This document shows positions 10,284-19,708 of a stretch of 64,000 nt of DNA, one piece after another. Numbering within the stretch: position 1 is the stretch's first letter; each line of letters starts with the position of its first letter. The translations under genes were made by a program, and so were the position numbers. The stretch is from positions 1 to 64,000 of the forward strand of contig JANYHD010000035.1 in NCBI GenBank assembly GCA_025359205.1, written 5' to 3'. The notes beneath the pieces are model-generated. The model was not told the origin of the DNA. It searched no databases and saw nothing but the letters and a program-made list of their open reading frames with translations. Source of the DNA: Gammaproteobacteria bacterium (GTDB taxonomy: Bacteria; Pseudomonadota; Gammaproteobacteria; Steroidobacterales; Steroidobacteraceae).

Positions 10284-10365
10284 CTGTTCTCCACGCATTC
10301 CGCATCGCGACAACACTGGCCGCGCCGAGACTGCCCTCGTCGCTCGCAAATACAGGAGAACACTC

Positions 10366-12372
10366 ATGTCCTGGCAGATTCCCCGTCCCGGCTGGTTGCG
10401 GTATGTACTGGCCATTCTGGCCCTGCTCGCGCCTGGGGTTGGCTCCGCTTTGGGCACGGACGACAGGCCGACGCCGCAATCGCCGCATTTCCAGCTGAGC
10501 GATGATTCGGACGTCGACCACTTTCCGCTGAAGGAAACCCGCGTCACCGCTGAAATCAACGGCGTCATCGCCGGCGTGCACGTGCACCAGCGCTACCGCA
10601 ACGAGGGCACCCGGCCGCTCAACGCGCAATACATCTTTCCGGGTTCCACCGGCGCGGCGGTCAACGCGATGGCCATGACCATCGGTGACCGGCGGATCCG
10701 CGCGCAGATCAAGGAAAAGGAGCAGGCCAACAAGATGTTCGAGGCTGCCAAGGCGGCAGGACAGACCGCCTCGCTCCTGGCGCAGAAGCGTCCCAATGTG
10801 TTCTCGATGGACGTGGCGAACATCGCGCCCGGTTCGGAAGTGGAAGTCGAACTGGACTACACGGAATTCCTGCGCGCTGTCGACACGGAATACGAGTTCG
10901 TTTACCCCGGTGTTGTTGGCCCGCGCTATGGCGGCGGCGGCGAGGCGACCAATCTGCCGACCGCGTGGGTCAGCAACCCGTACCGGCACGCCGGCGAGTC
11001 GGGCCCGGCGGCCTTCGACATCAGCGTGACGCTCAATTCACCACTGCCGCTGCATGACGTGCAGTGCGCGACGCACAAGATACTCACGCGCTGGAACGGC
11101 GCCCAGAGCGGCACCATCAGTCTCGACGAGCCACGGCGGAGCGCCGGCAACCGCGACTTTGTCCTGCGCTACCGGTTGCGCGACAACGCCATCGTTTCCG
11201 GTCTGACGCGCTTCAGCGCCGGTGGCGAGAATTATTTCATGTTGCAGGCCGAGCCGCCGCGGCGGGTCGTGGCTGCCGAGCTGCCGGCCCGCGACTACAT
11301 GTTCCTCCTCGATGTCTCCGGCTCGATGCGCGGCTTTCCGCTCGACACTGCCCGTACGCTCATCGACAAGCTGCTGGCGAGCTTGCAGGCGCGCGATCGC
11401 TTCAACATCCTGTTCTTCTCGGGCGACTCCACCGTACTGGCGCCGCAGTCGCTGGCGGCCACGCCCGAGAACATCGCGCGTGCGCAGCAGATGTTGCAGC
11501 AGGTGTCGGGCGGCGGTGGCACCGAACTGCTGCCGGCCCTGCAGAAGGCACTCGCCATGCCGGTGGCGGAGGGCACTTCACGCAGCCTGGTGCTGATCAC
11601 CGACGGTTACGTGGACGTGGAAGCCAGCGCCTTCAAGCTGGTCGACGACAACCTCGGCAGCAGCAACCTCTACGCCTTTGGCATTGGCTCCTCGGTGAAC
11701 CGCTTCCTGATGGAGGGCCTCGCCCGCGTGGGCCGCGCCGAATCCTTCGTGGTCACCAACGAGCAGGACGCGGCACGCGAAGCCGAGCGCTTCCGCGATT
11801 ACGTGGCGGCGCCCTTGTTGACCCACATCAGCGTCACCGGCACGGGAGTCGAAATCTACGACTCCGAGCCGCGCACGCAACCCGACCTGCTGGCCCGGCG
11901 CCCGGTGTTGGTGCTCGGCAAGTACCGCAACGCCGGCTCGCACGCAACGATCGAGCTGTCCGGCGTCACCGGCACGGGCCGGCAGGCCTGGAGCTTCGCG
12001 CTTGCCGACAGCTCGCGCGACGCGACGCTGCCAATCCTGTGGGCGCGCAAGCGCCTGGAACGGCTGTATGTGTTTCCGAACGCGAGCCAGGACGCGCGCG
12101 CTGAGATCCTGGCCCTGGGACTCAAGTATTCGCTGCTGACCAGCGCCACCTCATTCATGGGTGTCGACGAGAAATTGCCCACCGGTGACGGCGCGAGCGC
12201 GGCCGACGTGAAACAACCGCTCCCGCTGCCCGCCGGCGTCAGCAATTCTGCGGTCGGCGAATCGCTCACGCCCGCGCCCGAGCCCGATTGGCTGGTCTTG
12301 GTCGCCTGGTGCGCGCTGCTGCTTGGCCTGCGCCCGATGCGCAAGCTTTACCGGTCCGAAGCCGGTGGCTGA
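10366..12372 (+). CDS. Exported VIT/VWA-domain protein with a PEP-CTERM-like sorting tail
   Basis: Starting at the ATG with AGGAG 8 bp upstream, the product is 668 residues. It has a signal-anchor (WLRYVLAILALLAPGVGSALG), a VIT domain at about 50-180 (EINGVIAGVHVHQRYRNEG; FPGSTGAAVNAM), and a VWA domain with the MIDAS start DVSGSM at about 316-321 plus ITDGYVD. Its last 34 residues have the exosortase-substrate layout: PEPDW (638-642), a hydrophobic stretch LVLVAWCALLLGL and a basic end (RPMRKLYR). The exosortase gene overlaps the 3' end. The domain order resembles the proteobacterial sortase target protein, but the tail is not LPxTG. It is probably an envelope-anchored adhesion or scaffold protein. 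Confidence 0.85.
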   Translation: MSWQIPRPGWLRYVLAILALLAPGVGSALGTDDRPTPQSPHFQLSDDSDVDHFPLKETRVTAEINGVIAGVHVHQRYRNEGTRPLNAQYIFPGSTGAAVNAMAMTIGDRRIRAQIKEKEQANKMFEAAKAAGQTASLLAQKRPNVFSMDVANIAPGSEVEVELDYTEFLRAVDTEYEFVYPGVVGPRYGGGGEATNLPTAWVSNPYRHAGESGPAAFDISVTLNSPLPLHDVQCATHKILTRWNGAQSGTISLDEPRRSAGNRDFVLRYRLRDNAIVSGLTRFSAGGENYFMLQAEPPRRVVAAELPARDYMFLLDVSGSMRGFPLDTARTLIDKLLASLQARDRFNILFFSGDSTVLAPQSLAATPENIARAQQMLQQVSGGGGTELLPALQKALAMPVAEGTSRSLVLITDGYVDVEASAFKLVDDNLGSSNLYAFGIGSSVNRFLMEGLARVGRAESFVVTNEQDAAREAERFRDYVAAPLLTHISVTGTGVEIYDSEPRTQPDLLARRPVLVLGKYRNAGSHATIELSGVTGTGRQAWSFALADSSRDATLPILWARKRLERLYVFPNASQDARAEILALGLKYSLLTSATSFMGVDEKLPTGDGASAADVKQPLPLPAGVSNSAVGESLTPAPEPDWLVLVAWCALLLGLRPMRKLYRSEAGG

Positions 12373-13126
12373 GCGGTGGCAATGCCGGCGCACGCCGCTC
12401 GCGTGGTGGACGCTGGCCGTGGCTGTCGCGGTCGCGCTGAAGTGGCAGTTCAGCGCGGCCGCGACCTCCGAACTGGGATGGATGCTGCAACCGCTGGCGC
12501 TGCTCCTGCACGCCGTCACGGGCTGGAGCTTCGCGCGCAATGAGAGCGGCGAATGGGCAAGCGTCGGCGCCGGCATGGTGCTGGTCAAGGCCTGTGCCGG
12601 CATCAATTTCATGGTGTTGTCCTTCCTCGGCTGGTGCTGGCTGTGGCGCCCGCATGGTGTCCCAGGGCGGGCGCTGTGCGCGCCGCGCCGCTGGCCGCTG
12701 CTCGGCGCTGCGCTGGCCTGTGCCTGGCTGGTGGCACTGGGCGTGAACACGCTGCGGATCCTGCTGATAGCACGCTGGCAGCCGGCACTTGAGCAGTGGC
12801 TCTCGCCCGGCAATGCCCACCGCGCGCTCGGCCTGCTCGTCTACCTGCCGGCCCTGAGCCTGCAGTGGCTCCTGGTCGAGCGGCGGCATCCTGCGCGCGC
12901 ACTACTCGCAGCCGCCGGCCTGTACGCCACGCTGATGGTGATCGTGCCGCTGCTGACCGGCAATGCGGCGCTGCAGCCGGCGCGCTTCGCCTCGCATGCC
13001 GCCTTCCTGATCGGTGCGTTGCTGCCGCTGTGGCTGGTGTTCCACTTGTGCCACAGCGCGGCGCGCCTGCAGCGCAAAGCGGCGAAATGCCGCCGCAGCG
13101 AATCCGTGCGCGGGGGCAGCCGTTAG
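12365..13126 (+). CDS. Exosortase (transpeptidase-like, single-target)
   Basis: The polytopic membrane protein is about 253 residues. It carries the three invariant exosortase residues in order: Cys in KACAGINFM, Arg in NTLRILLIA and His in NAHRALGLLVYLP. Exosortases cleave and re-anchor proteins with PEP-CTERM tails. The start is probably GTG at 12365, overlapping the VIT/VWA stop by 8 bp; a TTG at 12323 is also in frame. This overlap and the absence of EPS genes suggest a dedicated enzyme for the preceding protein, like the XrtK or XrtN classes. Which class is uncertain. The C-terminal 25 residues are strongly basic. Confidence 0.85.
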   Translation: MAERWQCRRTPLAWWTLAVAVAVALKWQFSAAATSELGWMLQPLALLLHAVTGWSFARNESGEWASVGAGMVLVKACAGINFMVLSFLGWCWLWRPHGVPGRALCAPRRWPLLGAALACAWLVALGVNTLRILLIARWQPALEQWLSPGNAHRALGLLVYLPALSLQWLLVERRHPARALLAAAGLYATLMVIVPLLTGNAALQPARFASHAAFLIGALLPLWLVFHLCHSAARLQRKAAKCRRSESVRGGSR

Positions 13127-13162
13127 ATCAAGCACGCAGTTCGGGCGGCGCGGCGCTCGTGC

Positions 13163-13711
13163 TCAGGCTCGGACCACGATCGTATCGGCGATCTTGTCGT
13201 GTATGCACTGGCGTGCATTGCCGAAGATGAACAGCGAGTCAACGACCCAATAGATCGGGCCTATGACCAAGCCGACAACCGGGATGAACGATGGCAGTGC
13301 GTTGACCACATTGCGCAGCCATGTGAGGCGGTTGATCCCAGCTTTGCTGCCATCGCTCCGCACCACCTTGATCCCGACGAGCTTCTTGCCGACTGTCTGG
13401 CCGTTGCGAACGACAAAGATTGTGGTGAGCGCCGTCCAGGCCAGCAACATGATTCCCGCCACGCTCGCCCCGATCCCCACGCCTGGGACCGATTCCGGCA
13501 ATTCCCCCGCGGCGATGGCCTCGAAGACGGCTATGAAGCCCGAGAGCGCCAATGGAGCGCCGATCAGGACCACCGGGATCACGAAATCCAGGACGAAAGC
13601 GCCAAGGCGTGCCGAGCGGCTGGCCAGCACCATGCCAACCCTGCCGGTCCCGGCGCCCAAGGCCGCAGGAGGGTTGTATGGACTGTTGGCATTGGCCAGG
13701 GTCTCGTTCAT
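13163..13711 (-). CDS. RDD-family membrane protein
   Basis: The 182-residue protein shows the RDD features: ASRSARLGAFVLDFVIP with Arg and Asp at the first TM, a second helix pair, and QTVGKKLVGIKVVRSDG before the final helices. RDD proteins are small integral membrane proteins of mostly unknown transport or ion-homeostasis role. It is convergent with the exosortase (36-bp gap) and divergent from the RND operon. Confidence 0.85.
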   Translation of the reverse strand: MNETLANANSPYNPPAALGAGTGRVGMVLASRSARLGAFVLDFVIPVVLIGAPLALSGFIAVFEAIAAGELPESVPGVGIGASVAGIMLLAWTALTTIFVVRNGQTVGKKLVGIKVVRSDGSKAGINRLTWLRNVVNALPSFIPVVGLVIGPIYWVVDSLFIFGNARQCIHDKIADTIVVRA

Positions 13712-13866
13712 AGGCTGCCTGTTTAGGCTACCAGTGAACGGGGGAGGGTGACGATCTTCCTGCCCCAGCGCGGTGCATGGCGGTCAACCCTTTGCTCTGG
13801 CCGGCGATTCAGTGGATCATTGCGCCCTGCGGCCGTCGGGCCCGCTACCGTTCCGGGGTTCAGATC

Positions 13867-15006
13867 ATGCGATTCAGCAAGATTCCCGCTGCCATGTCGG
13901 CGGCCGTGTGCACTACTGTTGTCATCGTGCTGGCCGGTTGTGGCTCAGGCGGGCAGGGACCAGGGGGCATGCCGCCGCAGGGCGTCACGGTCGTTACGCT
14001 CAAGACTTCCGCGGTCGAGCTGCAGCGCGAATTGCCCGGCCTGGTCAGTGCGCGCCTGGTCGCTGAAGTGCGCCCGCAGGTCGGCGGCATCGTCAAGCGC
14101 ATGCTGTTCACCGAAGGCAGCCACGTGGCCGAGGGCCAGCAGCTCTACGAACTCGATGACGCGGTCTATCGCGTCGCACAACGCAGTGCGGATGCCAACC
14201 GCATGAGCGCCGAGACGGCGCTGGAGACCGCGCGCCGCAGCGCCGATCGCGGCGCCGAGCTGCTCAAGGCACACATGATCAGCGTGCAGGATAACGACAA
14301 CCTGCAGACCGCCCTGCACAAGGCCGAAGCCGACCTGGCCACCGCCCAGGCGGCCGCGGACAGCGCCCGCATCAATGTTGACTACGCGCATATCAGCGCA
14401 CCGATCAGCGGCCGTATCGGCAAGTCGGCGGTTACGCAGGGCGCGCTGGTGGTGGCGAACCAGCCGCAGGCGCTGGCCACCGTGCAGAAGCTCGAAACCG
14501 TCTATGTCGATCTCACGCAGTCCAGCGGCGAGTGGCTGCAGCTCCAGCAGGAACTGGCGGCCGGCGGCAAGGGCGGCAGTGGCAGCGAGGTGCACATCGC
14601 GCTGGAAGACGGCAGCGCCTATCCGCTGGCCGGCCAGCTGCAGTTCAGCGACGTCACGGTCGAGCCTGGTACGGGAAGTTTCCTGCTGCGCGTGTTGATG
14701 CCGAACCCGAAGAGCCTGCTGCTGCCTGGCATGTACGTGCGCGCCACCATCATCGAGGGCACGCTCGGCAACGCGCTGCTGGCGCCGCAGACCGGCATCA
14801 CCCGCGACCCGAAGGGCAATGCGACCGCGATGGTGGTCGGCAAGGACAACAAGGTCGAGCTGCGCAGCGTCACAACTTCGCGCGCGGTGGGCGATCAGTG
14901 GCTGGTGACTGGCGGACTGGCGGCGGGCGATCGAGTGATCGTCGAAGGGCTGCAGAAAATCCAGCCGGGCATGCCGGTGCAGCCGGCAGAGCTCGGCGCG
15001 AAGTAG
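13867..15006 (+). CDS. RND efflux periplasmic adaptor (AcrA/MexA type)
   Basis: The 379-residue lipoprotein starts at ATG 13867 and has a lipobox LAGC (Cys25). It then has the adaptor fold: the GIVKRMLFTEGSHVAEGQQLYELDD lipoyl half is followed by a long coiled coil and then IDYAHISAP-like NVDYAHISAPISGRIGKSAV and β-barrel segments. It bridges the inner-membrane pump and an outer-membrane channel. An upstream in-frame ATG at 13777 would hide the signal peptide, so it was rejected. The pump follows after 12 bp. No TolC is in this operon, although a TolC-like gene lies at 39639. Confidence 0.95.
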   Translation: MRFSKIPAAMSAAVCTTVVIVLAGCGSGGQGPGGMPPQGVTVVTLKTSAVELQRELPGLVSARLVAEVRPQVGGIVKRMLFTEGSHVAEGQQLYELDDAVYRVAQRSADANRMSAETALETARRSADRGAELLKAHMISVQDNDNLQTALHKAEADLATAQAAADSARINVDYAHISAPISGRIGKSAVTQGALVVANQPQALATVQKLETVYVDLTQSSGEWLQLQQELAAGGKGGSGSEVHIALEDGSAYPLAGQLQFSDVTVEPGTGSFLLRVLMPNPKSLLLPGMYVRATIIEGTLGNALLAPQTGITRDPKGNATAMVVGKDNKVELRSVTTSRAVGDQWLVTGGLAAGDRVIVEGLQKIQPGMPVQPAELGAK

Positions 15007-15018
15007 GCGGGCCCGCAG

Positions 15019-18000
15019 ATGTCGCGCTTCTTCATCGATCGGCCGATATTCGCCTGGGTGCTGGCGATCATGCTGTCGCTGGCGGGCATAATTGCCATCC
15101 GCCGGTTGCCGCTGACGCCGTATCCGACCATTGCGCCGCCGTCGATCGCCATCAACGCCGAGTATCCGGGCGCGGCCGCCAAGAGTGTCGAGGACTCGGT
15201 GACGCAGATCATCGAGCAGAACATGAGCGGGCTCGACGGACTGATCTACATGTCCTCGGACAGCACCTCGGACGGTCGCGTGTCCATCAAACTGACCTTC
15301 GCCAGCGGCACCAATCCGGACATCGCGCAGGTGCAGGTGCAGAACCGCCTGCAGGCGGTGGTGCCGCTGCTGCCGCAGATCGTTCAGCAGCAGGGCATCG
15401 CGGTCAACAAGATCATCAACTCCAGCCTGCTGGCCATCGGCTTTTATTCCCAGGATGGATCGCTCAGCGCTACCGACATGAGCGACTTCGTCATGAACAA
15501 GGTCGCCGAGGAGATCCGCCGTGTCGACGGTGTCGGTGGCATCGAGGAGTACGGTGCCGGCTACGCGATGCGCGTCTGGATCGACCCGGACCGGCTGCGC
15601 GCCTACTCGCTGACGCCCGGCGATGTGGTCGCGGCGCTGCGTGCGCAGAACGCGCAATTCTCGGTCGGGCAGCTGGGTGGCATGCCGCAGCTCGCGCACC
15701 AGCAGATCAACGCCACGGTCACGGCGCGCGGCCGCTTGACCAGCATCGAGGATTTCAACAACGTCATCGTTCGTGGCTCGGCCAGTGGTGCGGTGCTGCA
15801 CCTGCGCGACGTGGCGCGCGTCGAGCTGGGCGCCGGCACCTACGACTTCTCGGTGATCTACAACCGCCAGCCCGCCACCGGCTTTGGCGTCTCGCTGGCC
15901 GCTGGCGCCAACGCGCTGGCGACCGCCGATCGTATCAAGGCACGCCTCGCGCAGATGCGCCCGGAGTTTCCACGCAGCCTCAAGGACTTCATCCCCTTCG
16001 ACACCACGCCCTATGTGCGAGTGTCGATTCGCGAGGTCGTCAAGACGCTGCTCGAGGCGGTGCTGCTGGTGTTCCTGGTGATGTACCTGTTCCTGCAGAA
16101 CCTGCGCGCCACGCTGATCCCCACGATCGCCGTGCCGGTGGTGCTGTTGGGTACCTTCCCGGTGCTGCTGCTGCTCGGATTCTCGATCAACATGTTGACC
16201 ATGTTCGCCGTGGTGCTGGCGATCGGCCTGCTGGTCGACGACGCCATCGTGGTGGTGGAAAACGTCGAGCGATTGATGACCGACGAAGGCCTCTCGCCGC
16301 TGGAGGCGACGCGCAAATCGATGGGACAGATCACCGGTGCGCTGGTCGGCATTGGTACGGTGCTGACCGCGGTGTTCATCCCGATGGCGTTCCTGGACGG
16401 TTCGACCGGCGTGATCTACCGGCAATTTTCGGTGACCGTCGTTGCCGCGATGATCCTCTCTGTGATCGTCGCGCTGTCGCTGACGCCCGCGCTGTGCGCC
16501 ACGCTGCTGCGCCCGGTCTCGAAGGAGACGCACGGCGCGGGGCCGGGCCGTTTCTTCGGCGGCTTCAACCGTGGCTATCAGGCGGTCCACCAGCGCTATC
16601 ACGCCACCGTTCAGCACATGCTCGGGCGCACCGGGCGCAACATGTTGATCTATGGCGGGCTCGCCGCGCTGATGGGCCTGCTGTTCGTCCGCCTGCCGAC
16701 CTCGTTCCTGCCGGCCGAGGATCAGGGCTGGATGCTGGTGTTCGTGCAGACGCCGGTGGGCGCCACCGCCATCCGCACCAACGCCGTGCTCGACAAGGTG
16801 CAGGACCACTTCCTCAACAATGAGAACAAGCTGGTCGATTCGGTGTTCACGGTCGAGGGCTTCAGTTTCAGCGGTACCGGCCAGAATTCCGGCATCGGCT
16901 TCGTGCTGCTGAAGGACTGGGATGATCGGCCGCGCAAGGACCAGAGCGTGTCGGCGATCGTCGGCCGCGCCTGGGGCCCGTTCAGCCAGGTCAAGGATGG
17001 GCTCGTCTATCCGATCGTGCCGCCGGCAGTCACCGAGCTGGGGACGTCCTCGGGCTTCGATTTTTTCCTCAAGGACGAGGGCGGCAATGGCCACGAGGCG
17101 CTGATCGCCGCGCGCAACCAGTTGCTCGGCATGCTCTCGCAGGACAAGCGCCTCAATGGCGTGCGCCCGAATGGATCAGAGGATTCACCGCAGTACCGGC
17201 TTGATATCGATGCCGCGCGCGCCGCGGCGCTCGGCGTATCCATGGACCAGGTCAACGAAACGCTCGGCATCGCCTGGGGCGGCCGCTACATCGACGACTT
17301 CATCGATCGCGGCAAGGTCAAGCGCGTCTACATCCAGAGCGACGCGCCGTTCCGGATGAATCCCGAGGACTTCAACCGCTGGTACGTACGGAGCGATGCC
17401 GGCAAGATGGTGCCGGTATCGGCCTTCAGCAGCTCGCACTGGGAATTCGGCGCGCCGGAGCTGCAGCGCTTCAACGGCGTCTCCGCGGTCAATATCAACG
17501 GCGACGCCGCACCCAGCGTGTCCTCCGGCACCGCGATGAAGATAGTCCAGGATGCTGCGGCCAAGCTGCCGCCGGGCTACCGCGTCGAGTGGGCCGGCCA
17601 GTCCTATGAGGAGCGCGCCGCCGGGGCCCAGACTCCGATCCTGTACGCCATGTCGTTGATCATTGTGTTCCTGGCGCTGTCGGCCTTGTACGAGAGCTGG
17701 GTGATGCCGATTCCGATCCTGCTGGCGGTGCCGCTGGGCATCATCGGCGCGGTGATCGCCACTTCGCTGCGCGGACTCGAGCGCGACATCTATTTCCAGG
17801 TCGGCATGCTGACCACCATCGGCCTCGCCAGCAAGAACGCGATCCTGATCGTCGAGTTCGCCAAGTTGAACCTCGACGCCGGGATGGGCCTGATCGAGGC
17901 GACACTGCACGCCGTGCACGATCGCCTGCGCCCGATTGTCATGACTTCACTGGCCTTCGGTTTCGGCGTACTGCCGCTGGCGCTGGCCCATGGGGCAGGC

Positions 18001-18141
18001 GCCGGCGCCCAGCGGGCCATCGGCACCGGTATCTTCGGCGGCATGATCGCCGGCACGATCTTTGGTGTGCTGTTCGTGCCGGTGCTGTTCGTGTCCGTGC
18101 AGCGCCTGTTGGGCGGGCGGCGAGAGGCTACGCCGCCGTAG
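15019..18141 (+). CDS. RND efflux pump, HAE-1 family (AcrB/MexB type)
   Basis: This 1040-residue inner-membrane proton/drug antiporter begins SRFFIDRPIFAWVLAIML. The proton-relay residues are present: paired Asp in GLLVDDAIVVVEN (TM4) and Lys in LASKNAILIVEFAK (TM10). Two large periplasmic porter/docking domains follow TM1 and TM7. It forms a tripartite exporter with the adaptor just upstream. The substrate (drugs, bile-like or steroid compounds) cannot be read from sequence. Long antisense frames over this gene are composition shadows. Confidence 0.96.
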   Translation: MSRFFIDRPIFAWVLAIMLSLAGIIAIRRLPLTPYPTIAPPSIAINAEYPGAAAKSVEDSVTQIIEQNMSGLDGLIYMSSDSTSDGRVSIKLTFASGTNPDIAQVQVQNRLQAVVPLLPQIVQQQGIAVNKIINSSLLAIGFYSQDGSLSATDMSDFVMNKVAEEIRRVDGVGGIEEYGAGYAMRVWIDPDRLRAYSLTPGDVVAALRAQNAQFSVGQLGGMPQLAHQQINATVTARGRLTSIEDFNNVIVRGSASGAVLHLRDVARVELGAGTYDFSVIYNRQPATGFGVSLAAGANALATADRIKARLAQMRPEFPRSLKDFIPFDTTPYVRVSIREVVKTLLEAVLLVFLVMYLFLQNLRATLIPTIAVPVVLLGTFPVLLLLGFSINMLTMFAVVLAIGLLVDDAIVVVENVERLMTDEGLSPLEATRKSMGQITGALVGIGTVLTAVFIPMAFLDGSTGVIYRQFSVTVVAAMILSVIVALSLTPALCATLLRPVSKETHGAGPGRFFGGFNRGYQAVHQRYHATVQHMLGRTGRNMLIYGGLAALMGLLFVRLPTSFLPAEDQGWMLVFVQTPVGATAIRTNAVLDKVQDHFLNNENKLVDSVFTVEGFSFSGTGQNSGIGFVLLKDWDDRPRKDQSVSAIVGRAWGPFSQVKDGLVYPIVPPAVTELGTSSGFDFFLKDEGGNGHEALIAARNQLLGMLSQDKRLNGVRPNGSEDSPQYRLDIDAARAAALGVSMDQVNETLGIAWGGRYIDDFIDRGKVKRVYIQSDAPFRMNPEDFNRWYVRSDAGKMVPVSAFSSSHWEFGAPELQRFNGVSAVNINGDAAPSVSSGTAMKIVQDAAAKLPPGYRVEWAGQSYEERAAGAQTPILYAMSLIIVFLALSALYESWVMPIPILLAVPLGIIGAVIATSLRGLERDIYFQVGMLTTIGLASKNAILIVEFAKLNLDAGMGLIEATLHAVHDRLRPIVMTSLAFGFGVLPLALAHGAGAGAQRAIGTGIFGGMIAGTIFGVLFVPVLFVSVQRLLGGRREATPP

Positions 18142-18144
18142 GCG

Positions 18145-18190
18145 GGTACCAGCCCCAGGACTGGTGCCAGCCTCCGGGCAGGTGCCAGCC
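18145..18190. repeat. Three GGTRCCAGCC copies at an exact 18-bp period
   Basis: GGTACCAGCC at 18145 and GGTGCCAGCC at 18163 and 18181 are phased exactly 18 bp apart, with unrelated 8-base fillers. They begin 4 bp after the RND pump stop and precede the next gene by 96 bp. This may be a small tandem repeat or a regulator site. Confidence 0.55.
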
Positions 18191-18285
18191 GTTGGCGCTT
18201 GTCGCAAGGAACGGACGCACCGCGGGCTAAAGATCCGCAGGGGCCTGCCGTTGGCGTCTCCAGACACAGTGTCCTGGAGCCGGTC

Positions 18286-19677
18286 ATGAACCCTATTTCT
18301 CCCTCGCTGATCGGCCTGCAGGGTGCCGCCGCAGCCCCGGCCGCGCGCAGTGCCATGGCCAATGCGCCCGATGCGCAGTCCATGGGCCTCACACAGGCCG
18401 CAGACATAGGCCTCGTCATGCCTGCTGCCGCATCGGCCATGCTGTCACAGGTCCTCAGCGCCCTGCGCGCCAGCTTTGCGATCGCCCCCACGGCCACGCC
18501 CGCGTCGGCTGCGCTGACGCCCGCAGAGAATGCCAACCAGAATTTCAGTTCGGCGGTTGCCCAGGCCGTGCAGTCGGGCGATGGCACCACTTCAGCCGTG
18601 GACACTGTCCGCAATACCGTAATGCAGGCCCTGGGCGACGTATCGCAGTTCCTGCTGGGCGCCGGCGCGGCGCCCGCCGACGTCAATGCGGCCGGCAGCG
18701 CCCTGCAGTCTCGTCTCGAAGCGCTGATGTCCAGCGTCGCCCCTGGCGGTGGCGTGGCCGGGCAGGCCACGCTGGTGCAGAGGGAAAAGGCGACGCTGCA
18801 GATCCGCACCGCCGAGGGCGACATCGTCACGCTGCAGATCCGCGCCCGCAGCAGCACCACGGCAAGCTTCGCGGCCGGAGCCGCGGCCGATGGCACGACC
18901 GTGGGTGCAGCCAACATGACCACCGTCAATGGCGCGCGCATCAGCGTCGACGTGCAAGGCAATATCAGTCCCGCAGAGGCGGCTGCGATCGGTGATGTGG
19001 TCAAGCAAGTGGAGACGCTGGCCGACCAGTTCTTTGCCGGCAATGTCGCGCAGGCCTTCGCCAGCGCCGGCGCGCTCCAGATCGACAGCACGCAGCTCGC
19101 CTCGGTTGCGCTGAGCATGCGCTACGGGGCGAGCTTCAGCGCGGCGGGCATAGCCACGGCGGCGCCCGCCACCGCTGCTCCCGCGACGACCCCAGCCGAC
19201 GGCAGCAGTGCATCGGCACGTGCAGCCCCGGCGACTGGCACTGATGCGACTTCCGCCGTGAGCGCGCCGGCGCCATCCGATCCTGCTGCCACCGCGCCGG
19301 CCACCACGCCAGCCGCCGATCCGGCAGCTACGACTACGCCGGCAGTGACCACACCAGCAACTGCCGCGCCGCCTTCGATCATGTCGATCCTGCAGGATTT
19401 CCTGAAGCAGGTGCTCGACTTCGCCCTGACCGGCACCGGCGACCAGAGTGTCGTGGCCAGCGCGCACCTGCGCCTGAAGCTGCTGCTGACGATTACGCAG
19501 ACGCTGGCGCCCGCTACGGCCACGGCGCCCGCGGCGTCGATTGGCGGTGGCACAAGCACGGATGGCAAAGCCGCGGTTCCTGCCGCGGCACCCGTTGCGG
19601 CCAGCGCCGCGGATCCGGCCGCTGCGCTCGCCAAGCTGGGCTCGGTCGTCGGCAGCATCGGCAGCCAGCTCGCCTAG
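18286..19677 (+). CDS. Ala-rich DUF5610-like protein
   Basis: From ATG 18286 (GGAG 7 bp upstream) the product is 463 residues with no signal peptide. A central region (NGARISVDVQGNISPAEAAA, then QVETLADQFFAGNVAQAF) resembles the DUF5610 pattern as I recall it. About 100 residues of Ala/Thr/Pro low complexity (320-410) follow, then a helix-rich end (MSILQDFLKQVLDFALTG). Function is unknown; related proteins are often surface- or secretion-associated. It has its own short upstream region with the 18-bp repeats and is convergent with the serine hydrolase. Confidence 0.7.
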   Translation: MNPISPSLIGLQGAAAAPAARSAMANAPDAQSMGLTQAADIGLVMPAAASAMLSQVLSALRASFAIAPTATPASAALTPAENANQNFSSAVAQAVQSGDGTTSAVDTVRNTVMQALGDVSQFLLGAGAAPADVNAAGSALQSRLEALMSSVAPGGGVAGQATLVQREKATLQIRTAEGDIVTLQIRARSSTTASFAAGAAADGTTVGAANMTTVNGARISVDVQGNISPAEAAAIGDVVKQVETLADQFFAGNVAQAFASAGALQIDSTQLASVALSMRYGASFSAAGIATAAPATAAPATTPADGSSASARAAPATGTDATSAVSAPAPSDPAATAPATTPAADPAATTTPAVTTPATAAPPSIMSILQDFLKQVLDFALTGTGDQSVVASAHLRLKLLLTITQTLAPATATAPAASIGGGTSTDGKAAVPAAAPVAASAADPAAALAKLGSVVGSIGSQLA

Positions 19678-19708
19678 CGATGGCGCGCGTCGTGACCGCA
19701 GGCGCAAC

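Noticed and set aside
10246..10365. An earlier start for the VIT/VWA gene
   Set aside because: It would cover the cre-tag-like site and put 40 charged residues before the signal peptide; ATG 10366 has a clear AGGAG.
13945..17094. A 1049-codon open frame on the minus strand opposite the RND genes
   Set aside because: It is the mirror of high-GC coding DNA; it is rich in Arg, His and Asp with no fold-like motifs, while the opposite strand is a clear RND pump.
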